Below are positions 10,581 through 21,148 of a DNA stretch of 22,186 nt, in pieces. The position numbers and the translations under genes are program-made. Positions within the stretch are counted from its first letter, which is position 1. Each line of letters begins with the position of its first letter. The notes below the pieces were generated by a model that was not told the origin of the DNA, did not search any database, and saw nothing but the letters and a program-made list of their open reading frames with translations. The stretch comes from Phoronis ovalis (lineage: Eukaryota; Phoronida; Phoronidae): positions 1 through 22,186 of the forward strand of contig JAOXYB010090940.1 of the NCBI GenBank assembly GCA_028565635.1, read 5' to 3'.

Positions 10581-11285
10581 TGGGTGGTCCAGCTAAACCC
10601 CTCCGTCTGAATGATTGTTTGGAAGGCTGTCCCCGGGGAATGTTAATTTTTTATTGTGAAAGTAATATCTGGATAATTAAGGTTTTGTTTCTTCTTATTG
10701 ACTAATATTTGAGGAAGTATTACTTGTATTTTGTAAATTGTGTGAATTTATGAAGAAATTGTATACTTTTAATAATGTATGTCAAATTACAGTTAACTTA
10801 AAAGTGTGTGATTTCTGTAAAAGTTACATATGTTAAAGTTACAAAAGAAGTATGTAAATTTGTTTTTAAACATGTAATTAACATTTCTTGTAGTTTTTTA
10901 AAAACCACCTGAAGGCAAAATGTTGGGTTGTTAATCAAGTGTCTATTTGTAGAATGAAATTTCATAAATTTAAACATGTTTGAAAAATTAATTATTATCT
11001 TTTTGAAATTTATTAATTGTCATAGTATGCAATTATTTTGGCCCAAGTGTTCTGTTTAAGCAGCATGTTATGGTGACTCTGATCATGGCCTTGTTCATAA
11101 ATTGAGATGAAAAGCCCCTATAAGTGTCCAAATGCAGGTTTTGTTTGATTTTAGTTGCCATTGTAGCAGCAATATATATGGCCCAGAATTTAAAGTTGCA
11201 TCAACATCATAATTGTTTTCTTTTCCATTTAATTTAGTCCAAGTTGAGGTCCTTTTTATTTGGTGTTTGTTTCTGTTGTCCTACA
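10581..11285. other. Non-coding, nothing recognised
   Basis: AT-rich sequence without protein-like ORFs on either strand. A short segment near 11105-11150 (GTCCAAATGCAGG then TTGTTTGATTTT) loosely resembles the 6750-9030 repeat. Confidence 0.35.
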
Positions 11286-11425
11286 GAAGGAAATATGGAA
11301 AATATTACACTCCCCAGTCATGCCCATGTGTACAAATTAACCGACATTTTATGAATGTTTTCAGAGAGAGCTACAAGGTATTTACTATTCAAGTGGATGG
11401 AGTGGAAGATGATGATCCAGTTTAA
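11286..11425 (+). CDS. Doubtful terminal exon of unknown protein
   Basis: A long pyrimidine-rich run ending GTCCTACAG precedes an open stretch. In one phase it gives a 45-residue tail starting KYGKYYTPQSCPCVQ and ending in the acidic VDGVEDDDPV plus TAA. I recognise no family. No partner exon was found upstream on this strand. Joined in phase 0 to the SAMD9-like donor at 5194 it would give only 17 residues (KEIWKILHS...) before a stop. It may instead be a 3'UTR exon of that gene, reached from the donor at 6127/6128, or a chance ORF. ATTAAA (11852) and AATAAA (12079) follow. Confidence 0.2.
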
Positions 11426-13727
11426 ATAACCAAGCTGTTAGCAAGGGAGTCTGCCATTTGCTATATTCTATGATGGACTAATACTTTGTCAAAGTAATGT
11501 AAATAATTATTATCTATATATGCTTTATCTTGCTTTTCTATAAATATATGTTTAAAAATCTTATTGTATTTAGATAGTGTTTATACTTGTACAAGTTCCA
11601 GACTTGTGGAGGGAAGAAATACTATAACAGATCTATTTTTTAGACTGACAGCATCTGAAAATTTTGAATATTCTAGCATATTACTAGTAGGTATTGAATC
11701 ATTTTGGTGACAACTGTGAAGGTAATATATGACTTTGTACATATTACTTTATTTTGAAAATAATATTGTATTTTGACAAGAACATCTAAAAAATATGTCT
11801 GAGCTTGGTAATAGGCTATTTTTGAAAAACTGCTACTTTTAACAAGTTACAATTAAAAGTATATTATGGAAATTTTAAGAAATGCCAACTGGTATTTAGA
11901 GAACGTTCGGTTATTTACAAGTAGTATATATGAAGGTGTCTAAAGTTTTTTTATAAATGTAGGCAAAGACTCTATAAATAGCAAATTTTTGCTATTTGCA
12001 TATATATAGCACAAATTTTGACATAATTATCGAAATAGTTTAATTTATAGTTACCATTGTAGGAACTTGTTTGCTAATAATAAATTGTCTGTATAAGTGC
12101 TTTTAACAGCTAACCAGTTTAAGTGGTCATTCCACTTACAGGAGAACACCCGCAATATTTTACACACCTAACTTCTGTGCTATTGCAAAAAATATAAGTA
12201 TGAAAGAACATGTACATGTGCAGTAGGCAGTTTGCTCTGGCGATTTTGTCATAGCCTTATATTGTATTTAAACTTTATCTTAGATTGTGTGCCATAAAAT
12301 TTGTTTAAATGTAATTGTATTCTCAGCTGTAAGGCTTATCTCCGTTTCCACTAACATCAAAGTAACTGTTAAGGGATATATCAAGAAGGGATACAGTGAT
12401 ATCCATTTTGAAATATGATCATGCAAAGACAACAGCGACTATTGATTTTGGGGTCATTCCGTACCAATATGCCAACTGGCAGCTTCGTTTACAATGTGAG
12501 CTGTTTTGGTCATAGTTACTGGTTGCCATGTTCTGCAATAAGCTGTTTTTTCTTGAAAGGTCTGATAGATAGAGATCCTTTCAAATCAGATGTGAACTAA
12601 TGAGTATGTAACTTTGATGAGCATTTGACCTTGACCTTATCTAAATCTTAATCTAAGTTTTTAAAATAACTTTAATTTTCTATTCTCACCAGCTTTAAAC
12701 AACTTCCAAAATCTGTCTACTGTGTACAACTTTTCAGGTGAGGATATACTAATTAACTCAACGAATGTGTAGTTTCATTTGGAAAATATCTGACCTTTTA
12801 TCATTTATTTGATCATTTTGTTTTTTGTTCAAACATTATTGCATCTGTATACTAGCTGTACAAGTACATAGAACATGCTGTTACGGAAGAAAGACTGTCT
12901 ATTTTTTCATTTAACTAGTGTGACTAAATTGTGCCAAACAGTATTTGCTACTTTAAATGAAAATGATATTAGGCAATATACATTTGTGGAAAGGTAAAAC
13001 TTGAAAGTGAAAAAACTATACTTTTCGTTTCTGATTCATGTTTATCTTATGAGCAAGGGGACCATTTTGGGTAAAAACTTAATTTGTTTGAATTTTGTCT
13101 CCAAAACCTCTATAGTTAAGGAGTTGAAACTTAATTAGCCAAAAGTAACTTCAAAAAAGTTCTTTAAGTGTCTGATTTTGATAATTTTTCTATATTCAAA
13201 AATTAGACCATTCAAAGTTTTTTTCTGTGACCGACATGGAGAAACTTTTTTTAAATCTGTGACACCATATTAGAGATCCCTATTGGAGCAAATTTTGTCC
13301 AAGTTTCGGCTCTATCTGTAGGATTGTTTGTCTAAAATTCTTTTAAAGTTGGTTTTGAAAAAACCAATTTTTCACTGAAAATGGACTGTTTACTCGTTTA
13401 GCTTTTTGAAATGTATATACTTTTATTATCTCTTCATATAACTACTTAAAAAATATTCCTCGAAGTGCAAATAAGTTTCCCAAAAGGAGAATAGGTTCTG
13501 TAGACAAAGCAGTGCAGAAAGGAATTTGTTAACAGACTGACTATAGAAGAATTGTTCTTTTTTCCCTCAGTAATTTACAGTAGGCAAAGTAATTAAAATA
13601 TACAAGTGGTGAGGTACAAAAATTAATGCGGGTCCAGACCCCAATACTAATCTTTCTTCCGAAACAGCAATTATACTACAGGTAAAAATTAAAAACAAGT
13701 AAATTATTTCTAATTTACAGCTTACAG
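11426..13727. other. Non-coding, nothing firm
   Basis: AT-rich with no credible exon on either strand. A perfect 8-bp hairpin with a 3-base loop (TTGGTTTT/AAAACCAA, about 13350-13370) and short stretches loosely like the 6750-9030 repeat (CCAATATGCCAACTGGCAGC near 12464) are the only structure noticed. Confidence 0.35.
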
Positions 13728-13810
13728 TAAATGTTTTTGCATTCATAGCAATAATATGAATAATAAATGTTTTTGCATTCATAGCAATAGTATGAATACA
13801 AATGTTTTGA
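13728..13810 (+). repeat. 36-bp tandem repeat, about 2.3 copies
   Basis: The unit starts TAAATGTTTTTGCATTCATA and continues GCAATA(A/G)TATGAATA. Copies begin at 13728 and 13764, with a partial copy at 13800. The first two are nearly identical, so the duplication is recent. Confidence 0.9.
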
Positions 13811-14576
13811 GCTTTAATTCACAATTATTTCAATCTCTTGAATAATAAAGACAATCACTAGCAAGTAGTTATATAGTCTGAAAGGGCAATAGGTCAATAG
13901 CATATATGAAGAAAAAAAAAATATCTAGAAAAAAAAGTAATTAGAAAATGATGGCAGTTGTTGTGCGATACATTCCATTGATACACATCTCGAAAGTAAG
14001 AGATACCACGTGGTATAAAATGCAAAAAAGCATGATGGTCAGTATCCAGTGGTGTTTTTTGGGGGGAGTTCGATGAAATGAAAAACTAATTTATATAGCA
14101 AATATTCTAAGTAAAAATGATAAATAGCAAAATATGCTGATGATTTTTCACAATAATCAAAACCTAAATCCTCGGACTGCTTCTGATAACTATAAGACAA
14201 TAATTAAGTATAGAAGACATAATGTGATGCCCATGCCTGTGATTATATACATGCAATTTAGTGGGGTCCAATTAGAGAAGCACAAGATTTGAACTGTAAA
14301 AGTTGAGCAATGTACTAAAAGTCATATTCTAAATAAAGCAAGTGAAAAATGAAATAACCAATTCTTTATATCCTAGACCTATTGCCCTTGTTTTGGGTTG
14401 TTATAATACATAGAATGAATTATATATATATTACTATTTTAAAATGTAGTAACAAGAAAAATATGTTTTATAGTTTATCAGAATTAAGGTTCATGTCAGT
14501 TTAGATATATATATATTACAAGAAAAAATATTGCCGGTATATTTTAATCAGTTAAAACTAAATATATACCATTCAA
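13811..14576. other. Non-coding, nothing recognised
   Basis: AT-rich, with short TATATATATA runs near 14421 and 14506, each followed by ATTAC. No credible ORF. Confidence 0.35.
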
Positions 14577-14853
14577 GGCGAGACCAAAAATAAACCTTGT
14601 CTAAAACAGGTGCGACCGCTTCAAATTTTGGCATTTTCACTTTTATTTATATTTTTTTTTGCTTTGGCATTTTAATTGTCAAAAAATCAGAAAAGATAAA
14701 ACCTTCAAATTCTTGCGGTGTTGTCTGATTCAAAATATTTTTTCTTTTATAACTAAAAAAGCCGACCGACACGGTTTTTAAGGGCTTTTATCCTGCCCTA
14801 ACGACTCAGTTTTTGAGGACTTTCGTTAAACAGCTTTTATTTTTGGTGTGACC
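14577..14853 (+). mobile_element. 277-bp MITE, copy 1, 3-bp target duplication CAA
   Basis: The left end GGCGAGACCAAAAATAAA and the reverse complement of the right end, GGTCACACCAAAAATAAA, agree at 15 of 18 positions. The flanks are CAA (14574-14576) and CAA (14854-14856). Its interior matches the inverted sequence at 19704-19957: CCTTGT...AAA, then GTGCGACCGCTTCA, TTTTCACTTTTA, and a CTAAAAAAGCC...TTTTTAAGGGCTTTTA block. A 3-bp duplication with GG-starting termini fits the PIF/Harbinger superfamily, although CAA is not its preferred TWA target. It carries no transposase ORF. Confidence 0.82.
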
Positions 14854-15164
14854 CAATGGAAACATTTATTCATGGCAATGTGTGCCACTTGCATTTAATT
14901 TGTTTGCATTTGTGTTGGTTTCTTAAACAGTTTAGTAAACATATGTACTCGGAGATTGGCAGACTATCACTAGAAAATTTCTAAATATTGAATGGTAAAT
15001 ATTATGTTTTGACTTTGGCTTTACTAAAACATATCTCTAATAATTTTTCTCATTAATTTGCATTCAGATATGTGTTAAAAAAAAACTGACATAAAACTTA
15101 ATGGAGGATAATTTCTTGTTTGTGTTATAGACAATGTTTGCATGTTTCTTGCTTTGGTACCATT
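14854..15164. other. Non-coding, nothing recognised
   Basis: AT-rich spacer between two transposon-like units. Confidence 0.35.
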
Positions 15165-15254
15165 CAGCCCCTGTGGAATTCTGAAATGAAGAACTTAAAA
15201 TTCTGGAGCAACATTTTTCCTTACTCTACAAGAGGGGAGTGTATACTTTTTGCG

Positions 15255-15400
15255 TGAATGGTGAATGAGCCATTTTTTTCGATGGTGAAAGCAGCGGAAA
15301 CTAGCTGGTGAATTGTGAATGAGTTCTTCCATGTGAGTCAAATTCAGGCATAAATGGTGAATAAAATATATATGCGCGAACAGAGAATAACCGATGAATA
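15255..15400 (+). repeat. GGTGAAT heptad cluster, left
   Basis: Repeated GAATGGTGAATGAG, GGTGAATTGTGAATGAG and ATGGTGAATAAA phrases at irregular spacing, just inside the inner inverted repeat of the 15165-16681 unit. Confidence 0.6.
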
Positions 15401-16231
15401 GAAAATGTTTTAACTTCACTTCCGGACCTTCTACCATGTAACAATATTTTTAAGACAGCCAGCATTAGAGAAACATTTGTTAATGATATTTTGCATTTAG
15501 AGGTTTGAAAGTCTACAAAGGACGAGTCAAATCAGAAGCTGATAACATTGTTTACTTGTAGGACCATGTCTGTCTTATGCGCGCCCTCCCTTTCCAAAAA
15601 AAAATTATAAAATTATTTTGAATATTTAATACTCTCATTTATGATTTGTACCTGGTTTATATTTTTGTTATATAGTGGCTGATAGGAGTAGCTGATAGGT
15701 TACATATTGCACATTTCCAATAAGTGGGCAGTCTTTTAATGCCGAATTTTTGTCCTGTCTCTGTTCTGAAAGACCCAGGATATTAAGTAGAGACAGGTCC
15801 CTAATTAAAATTTATTAACTTCTTGCATATAAAATTAAAAATTTTTTGGAAACAATTTATGTTCAAATTATGCCCAAAAAGACCATTAGAGAGTAGGTAA
15901 AAGCATGTAAAAATCCAAAGTTTTTCAGTTCCCCTCTAGCTCCCACATATCCCTGCGTTCGACCTAGGCAGAGTGTGGTATGGCTTCGCAATTCCACTCC
16001 TCACTTAACCCAAGAAAAAATCTCCCTCCTAAAAAAAAATCATGTTGAATATCTCTGTAAAGGTATGCTTTATAAAATATGTTTGTTATTATGCATCTTG
16101 TGTGAATGAATCCTAGATCAAAAAAAAATATTGTGCACCCCGGTCCTTTCAGAAAATTGTCTCAAAACATCTTCTAAATTTCAGAAAGGACATCTCAGGA
16201 TTTGTAAGAATATTGTGAGTTTGTAAATTGA

Positions 16232-16362
16232 TATATTGGTGAATTGTTTTTGAAAACTGTGGTGAATGGTGAATTGCACTATTTACTGGTGAACGTGAAT
16301 GAGCTTTGAAATTGCTGGAGAATGGTGAATTTACTTTTTTTAAAGTGGTGAATGGTGATCTG
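16232..16362 (+). repeat. GGTGAAT heptad cluster, right
   Basis: Phrases such as GTGGTGAATGGTGAATTG, CTGGTGAACGTGAATGAG, AATGGTGAATTTAC and GTGGTGAATGGTGAT recur in the same orientation as the left cluster, ending beside the inner inverted repeat. Minus-strand open frames crossing this region arise from these repeats and are not genes. Confidence 0.65.
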
Positions 16363-16681
16363 TGGGGGGTGTACACTCCTCTCCCGCAATAGATATGATC
16401 AATTCTGCAGCAGAAATACCAAATTATGTAAAGTTGTGCTCTATGTGATTTTTCAGTCTTGACCACCAAAAAAATTAATTTTAGATCAAAAACATTTGTT
16501 TAATAAAAGATCATATTGGCCACAGTACTGCAGCTATTTACTGAAATAATTGTAATTTTCTGAAGTGCTTTGGTAAATATAATCATGATTAAAGTATTTA
16601 TTTTTCATAAATATATGCAATTTCATGGAATTCCAAAGCAAAATTGGTGCAGTGCACTGTTACAGAATACCACAGGGGCTG

Positions 16682-17141
16682 ACCTTTGCTGATAATGAAA
16701 TTTCATGTATTGATGTGTTTTAGAGCAATAAAAGTGCTTTTAGCTTGGCTGGACTTGTTACTCATTGCAACATCAGGCTGAAGTGACTAGCTTCACTGTC
16801 TGTCATTGCCAAGGTTCCGATCTTCATGGACTAACTCAAGGTTCTTATTCATACAAAGGCCTTTTAGTGCAAAATTTCCATTTCAAATTATATCACAGAT
16901 TGATCAGCTGTACAGAGGGGTACTTGTCGTAAATTGTAGTAGGGATGTGTTGCCCACGGTAAAAACCCTACCCTGTGGTAAATAAAGGACACCAAAAATA
17001 TATCTCTTGGTAAAATAAAATGCAAAAAACCCCGAAAGTGTACCTGTTGTATGTGAAAATTTACCTGTTGCAAATGCATTTTTTCAAGAAAAAACCTGTA
17101 TATGATTATTTTTTGAAAATATATCTTGTCGTCAATAACAC
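16682..17141. other. Non-coding, nothing recognised
   Basis: No credible exon. The minus-strand open stretch near 16888-17079 has no splice partner or recognisable family. Confidence 0.35.
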
Positions 17142-17416
17142 AACCAGCGTAGACTCAAACTGTTAATCTGTACTTGAACCATCGTTTCCGTAGATTCGCA
17201 CAAGTTACCAGGAACTCGTACAGGCTTCCGGAGACTCAAACACTTGTCGAACAGCAGGTCCGAGTCTCCAGAAATCTGTACGAGTTCCTAGCAACTTGTG
17301 TGAGTGCAGAAAATAGTTCGAGGAGCAGGAATTTCGGTGTGAAATGTGGAAAAAGGGTTCAAATGTTGGGAAACAGGTGCGCGAGTGTGGATTGATGGTT
17401 CGAGTCTACGCTGGTT
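17142..17416. mobile_element. 275-bp foldback/MITE element with 15-bp perfect terminal inverted repeats
   Basis: AACCAGCGTAGACTC at 17142-17156 is matched exactly by the reverse complement of 17402-17416, and similarity continues a few bases inward (AAAC/GAAC). Inside is a long imperfect hairpin. The 39-base arms at 17199-17237 and 17262-17300 share GGAACTCGTACAG and GGAGACTC around a 24-base loop. The segment is clearly richer in G+C than its surroundings. No target duplication is obvious. The + strand open frame within (17174-17395) is a by-product of this low-stop inverted sequence. Confidence 0.75.
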
Positions 17417-18240
17417 AGGTAGGCCTGAATAAGGCTTTGTGAAGTATTAAAAATATGATACAATAGCAAATGTACATTGGCGACTAAGAACGACAGTCCT
17501 ACCCTACCGCTGGGTACAAAAAAAATAGTAAACCAGCCATAAAATAAGTTTTACTACATTCCCACAAGTTTTCACAAGAAACTACAACTATTGAGGGCAA
17601 ATAGAAAACTAAGCAATTCTGAAAACTCCGAAGAGATGTTCATGTAAGTTTAGTGATCTTTGGTCTTGAGAAAGAAATGAGCTAAACGATGAATATTTGT
17701 TTAATCTTTAAGAAACGCAATCTGACGATGACGTCCTAGAAATATCTTAAATTGCTGACTAATAGTGAATTTTTATAACCTGGAATCAAAGTTAGCAGAA
17801 CAGAAATTGTTCGCATTTAATTTTTTACAAGAGCACATGAACCTTACAACTCGCGCAAGAAATTACAGTAACATCTTTTGAAGCATGTATATTATATTAT
17901 TATATTAATAAACTGTTTACCAGTTCACTTACACAAATTATTTTTAATTCAAGAAAAAGTTTCTAGATATTGATTACAACAGAAAACTATATTTAATAGG
18001 AAACAAAAAAACAAAGTGAAATCAAAAATTTCAGTGCACTGTGTAGGAAAGTTGCTTGTGGTTCAAGTTCTTTCTAAATATTTCTCATTGTAGCTTAAAT
18101 GTTATCCTGGCTCACCACATTGATACAATATTCTGTCTGCTTGAAATCAATCAATCACACATGCACACGCTATTGTTATAGTTGGCACTGTCTAGGATAA
18201 CAAAGTGGTCTATATGAATATGTCCTAGATTTTCCTATAA
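17417..18240. other. 3' flank and probable 3'UTR of the minus-strand mitochondrial gene
   Basis: No ORF of interest. On the minus strand, ATTAAA variants of the polyadenylation signal occur at 17992-17997 and 17943-17948, about 250-300 bases past the stop codon of the gene to the right; either could end that transcript. Confidence 0.4.
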
Positions 18241-18306
18241 TTATTGTCCTGGCTTGTTTTTCATTGGTGGCGCTGAATGAAGATAAAGAGCTCCAGTTTG
18301 ATACAA
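18241..18306 (-). CDS. Mitochondrial Deltameth_res/COX7B-like protein, exon 3
   Basis: On the minus strand TTTTGTTTTCAG precedes, in phase 0, a 21-codon exon reading LYQTGALYLHSAPP, a short basic tail (MKNKPGQ) and TAA. The [GA]xxYLxxxPP pattern directly after a membrane span is how Deltameth_res/prag01-type proteins end, as I recall that family. The exon was found from splice phase and this match, being far too short to stand out as an ORF. It completes the protein begun at 21197. Confidence 0.85.
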   Translation of the reverse strand: MYQTGALYLHSAPPMKNKPGQ

Positions 18307-19276
18307 CTGAAAACAAAATCAAAAACCATTACACAGAACAGCAAACTATTTTTTTAACCTAAACAGCTGTCGAAGTATAGTCATATTGCTGTCTAGCAGT
18401 AGATTCATTGCCATGACGGACAAATATAGATTAATGAACCTGAGACTATGTATCAGTAGCATGCACGTTTCATAGAACTTGCTCCCATTTTTAGCTGTTG
18501 TTTGCACATACACAATAGTGCTGGAGGCACTATAACATGGCACATTTTTTGGCGATGATGCTGCCTGGCCTTGTTTTTCGCTCAAAAGTTGGTCTGCAAC
18601 TCGCCTACTAGTTGACAGCCAGTGGTACTAGTTCTCCCTAATGGTATACTGAGAATTAATTAGCAACGTACTAGTTTTCGACCCTGAATTCAGTTTATTT
18701 ACAAATGCGTAGTTACAATCCATCTAGAAGTGCAATGGTCATAGAACAATGAAAGCCCAGGCCCTAATAATATAGTAATTGATAATTTTCAAGGTTCTTA
18801 GGATGTACTGCTATCGGAGATATTCCGGATCCAGCTGGAAACCTTGTACAGAAAAAGTAAAGGACACAATTTAATACCGCAGTTACGAAAGTGTACATTT
18901 ATTTACATATAATTCAGTATTATCTTCATTTCTTTACATATAATTTGATATTAACCTAGATACCAGAAATTAAGGGAAATCACTCTAAAACAACCTGTTT
19001 ATCACCATTTGGTGATCCCAGTGGTTTTTGACAAATTTTGTAACCCAAATTTAACAGATCATATATATTAATGGAAGATAGAATTTGGATGCATACATAT
19101 TGAATATGATACCAACATACGGAAATTGGATAGAATAAATACTGTAAGCAAGACAAACAACACGAGTGTAATTATGTATTAGTTCATAGGGAGGCTAGAT
19201 TAGTCACAGGATTGTGCTGGCAGTTTAATTACTAATGCTCATGATACAGATGATACAAATACACAAATATACTTAC
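18307..19276 (-). other. Intron 2 of the COX7B-like gene
   Basis: Donor GTAAGT (a strong 5' splice site) directly follows the ACT codon; acceptor TTTTCAG lies before exon 3. A minus-strand open frame at 18346-18585 lies inside and has no family resemblance. Without splicing, the frame would end 14 codons further with YLYHLYHEH and TAG (19232). Confidence 0.8.
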
Positions 19277-19482
19277 AGTCCCAAATGATAATATAGCAGA
19301 AACAATTCCAAGAAGTATGACTATATTTCCCTTCTTCACTTTCTCACTATATGCATCTTGCCACGAGCCTTCTGGAACTGGCATACAATTCATGTGATTT
19401 TTGTTCTCCATATCAACCTCCTTATCACTCCTCCAATGAGCTGGAGCATAACCAGACATGCAACGAACAACTTGCTGAGGAC
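19277..19482 (-). CDS. Mitochondrial Deltameth_res/COX7B-like protein, exon 2
   Basis: Minus-strand exon of 206 bases after acceptor TATCCTCGCAG, phase 1 in and phase 0 out. It encodes PQQVVRCMSGYAPAHWRSD (end of presequence and start of mature protein) and MPVPEGSWQDAY, the conserved pre-membrane motif of the Deltameth_res (prag01) family. It ends with a basic stop-transfer patch and the single membrane span GNIVILLGIVSAILSFGT. The complete three-exon protein is 106 residues (16+69+21). Known: prag01 was named from deltamethrin-resistant mosquitoes, and related insect proteins have been proposed as the complex IV subunit COX7B. Inferred: an inner-membrane accessory subunit of cytochrome c oxidase. 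No symbol is assigned because that orthology rests on short similarity. Open frames on the opposite strand here are shadows. Confidence 0.87.
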
Positions 19483-19703
19483 CTGCGAGGATATCAAGAA
19501 ACTTGTAACATTTCCGTTGCGTATGGAATTCCACCTGACATTCAAGGAATCTAAGATATTTCTGGGAATTAAGATTACTTTTTTATAAGAAACGAAGAAG
19601 CTAGCATCTTGGCTACTCCCCACCAATCAATTCAAAGTAATGGTATCTATATTTCAAACTTTTAGGACAGCAGCAATGTAATGGCACTTATATTTATAAT
19701 TTA

Positions 19704-19957
19704 GGCTACACAAAAATAAAATTTTAGAAAAAACGCTTAACGGGTAAAAGCCCTTAAAACCTGAGTTGGTCAGGCTTTTTTTTAGTATTAAAAGAAAAGA
19801 AAAGATACTTAAAAAAACATTTAAATATTAAAAAGAGTTTTTTTGTTTTTTGAAGCGGTTGCACCCGTTAAACAAGGTTCATTAAAAGTAAAAGTGAAAA
19901 CACCAAAATATGAAGTAGTTGCATCCCTTTAAAACAAGGCTTATATTTGGTCTGGCC
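19704..19957 (-). mobile_element. 254-bp MITE, copy 2, 3-bp target duplication TTA
   Basis: Same family as 14577-14853 but in opposite orientation. Ends are GGCTACACAAAAATAAAA and, reverse complemented, GGCCAGACCAAATATAAG. It is flanked by TTA (19701-19703) and TTA (19958-19960), a TWA target typical of PIF/Harbinger. Internal near-repeats occur: a GGGTGCAACCGCTTCA-type phrase is present twice on the minus strand. It has no coding capacity and lies within intron 1 of the mitochondrial gene. Confidence 0.82.
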
Positions 19958-20680
19958 TTAACGGGAATTTTACTAGGTACCAACTCCTTTTACTAGTAAA
20001 AGTGTGGTATAGGCAACCTCTCTATATACCCAAAGTGAGAACACATCCATAAATTATGAAGCTAAGATACTTAGTCTAATAAAAAATTGTTTTTGATGAC
20101 CATTTTGGTATAAACAAGTAACCTATACTGCAAGATAACCAACCTAGTATATAGGCATTGAAATTATTATAACAAAATAGGTAAATAGCATCTAGTCTTG
20201 ACTTCATCCGTTTGTTCTGCTGCCAGTCGTCTCGATTGCTAGGCTTCTAAATAATCTGCTGCATGAGGCTTGTCAAACAGTCATGAACCAAAGATACCAA
20301 AGCATAGGAAGCACTGTTTATTGGAATAAATATTGCCTAGACAGTTAGTTGTTGCGAGATGTTGCATGTGTGCGAGCACATGAATTCGAAAGATTATTTG
20401 AATAGCCAAATGTAAATTTCAAGAGCATCCACAGGATAATGTATAAACTGAGAAAATAATTGGGATTAAATATTTTGCAAACGTTCAAAAGTGAATTCCC
20501 TTTCAACTGTGAATTACTGCCAGTTTAGTTGATGACTGTTCGGCAAGCCTCGCACGTCAGATTATTAGGAAGAGTATTAAACATGAGCTTATACAGGACT
20601 ACCGCTAGATATAGAGACAACACAATCTCGTGTGAAAAGGACTAAGTTATAACAGTTCAGAGAATAACCTCGCAGCTATA

Positions 20681-20710
20681 CCTAGTCCTGGCTACATGAC
20701 GAGGACTAGG
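20681..20710. repeat. Perfect 9-bp hairpin
   Basis: CCTAGTCCT and AGGACTAGG are separated by 12 bases. It is intronic, with no T-tract, and of no known role. Confidence 0.7.
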
Positions 20711-21148
20711 AGTGTTTCTTTAACATTCATAGTTTTTAACTGTCGAGAGCAACGTTTCCAAAATGAGATCAAATTAATACAGTCGAGTAATCTGTCATGT
20801 AAAAAGCCAAGTATGCATATATTTTATACAAAAATGAAGAAATATAAATTAAGTTTTAAATACATATAGATATAGTTAATTAGTTTATTTTAGTTGGCAG
20901 AACAGTAACTTCACCAGGAATTTTACTTTGAGTGTGACTCAGCAGAACGACGGACTTCCTAATTTTATATATGTAATTATAATTATATTAATACTAATTA
21001 ACTAATAGTAATATACTGTACATGCAAATTACAATGATACTTTATTTCTTTACATAATTTTTGTCATATCTTCGCAAGAAACGTGTAATCACGTACCTGC
21101 ACACTGACTACAGAAATATGCAGAATCTAATTATGTAAACGAACTTAC

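Larger units (their letters stand above)
15165..16681. mobile_element. 1.5-kb unit bounded by 19-bp inverted repeats
   Basis: CAGCCCCTGTGGAATTCTG (15165-15183) is mirrored by 16663-16681, whose reverse complement differs at one position (GGTATTCTG). A second inverted pair lies inside: GAGGGGAGTGTATAC (15232-15246) against the reverse complement of 16369-16383, with two differences. Between the inner pair, both ends carry many irregularly spaced GGTGAAT motifs, all on the + strand. A CAG-starting terminal repeat suggests a hAT-like non-autonomous element, but I find no 8-bp or other target duplication and no transposase, so the class is open. Confidence 0.6.
19483..21148 (-). other. Intron 1 of the COX7B-like gene
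   Basis: GTAAGT donor after exon 1 and CAG acceptor before exon 2, phase 1. It contains MITE copy 2 (19704-19957) and a perfect 9-bp hairpin (20681-20710). No further exon was seen. Confidence 0.8.

Noticed and set aside
15195-15437. 80-residue minus-strand open frame
   Set aside because: It overlaps the left heptad cluster of the same transposon-like unit and shows no protein family pattern.
16149-16469. 106-residue minus-strand open frame
   Set aside because: It is driven by the GGTGAAT heptad cluster and the inverted repeat; composition is repeat-like (HSPF, HSRSPVNSAIHHSP).
17174-17395. 73-residue plus-strand open frame
   Set aside because: It lies wholly within the foldback element and its repeated NSYR/NLYEF-like phrases come from the inverted arms.
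17393-17408. tRNA B-box-like GGTTCGAGTCT
   Set aside because: It has no A-box or cloverleaf upstream and is part of the foldback terminal repeat.
18346-18585. 79-residue minus-strand open frame
   Set aside because: It falls in intron 2 of the mitochondrial gene, has no matching splice phase with exons 2 or 3 and no recognisable family.
19351-19626. Plus- and minus-strand frames over the COX7B-like exon 2
   Set aside because: They are overlapping shadow frames of that exon.
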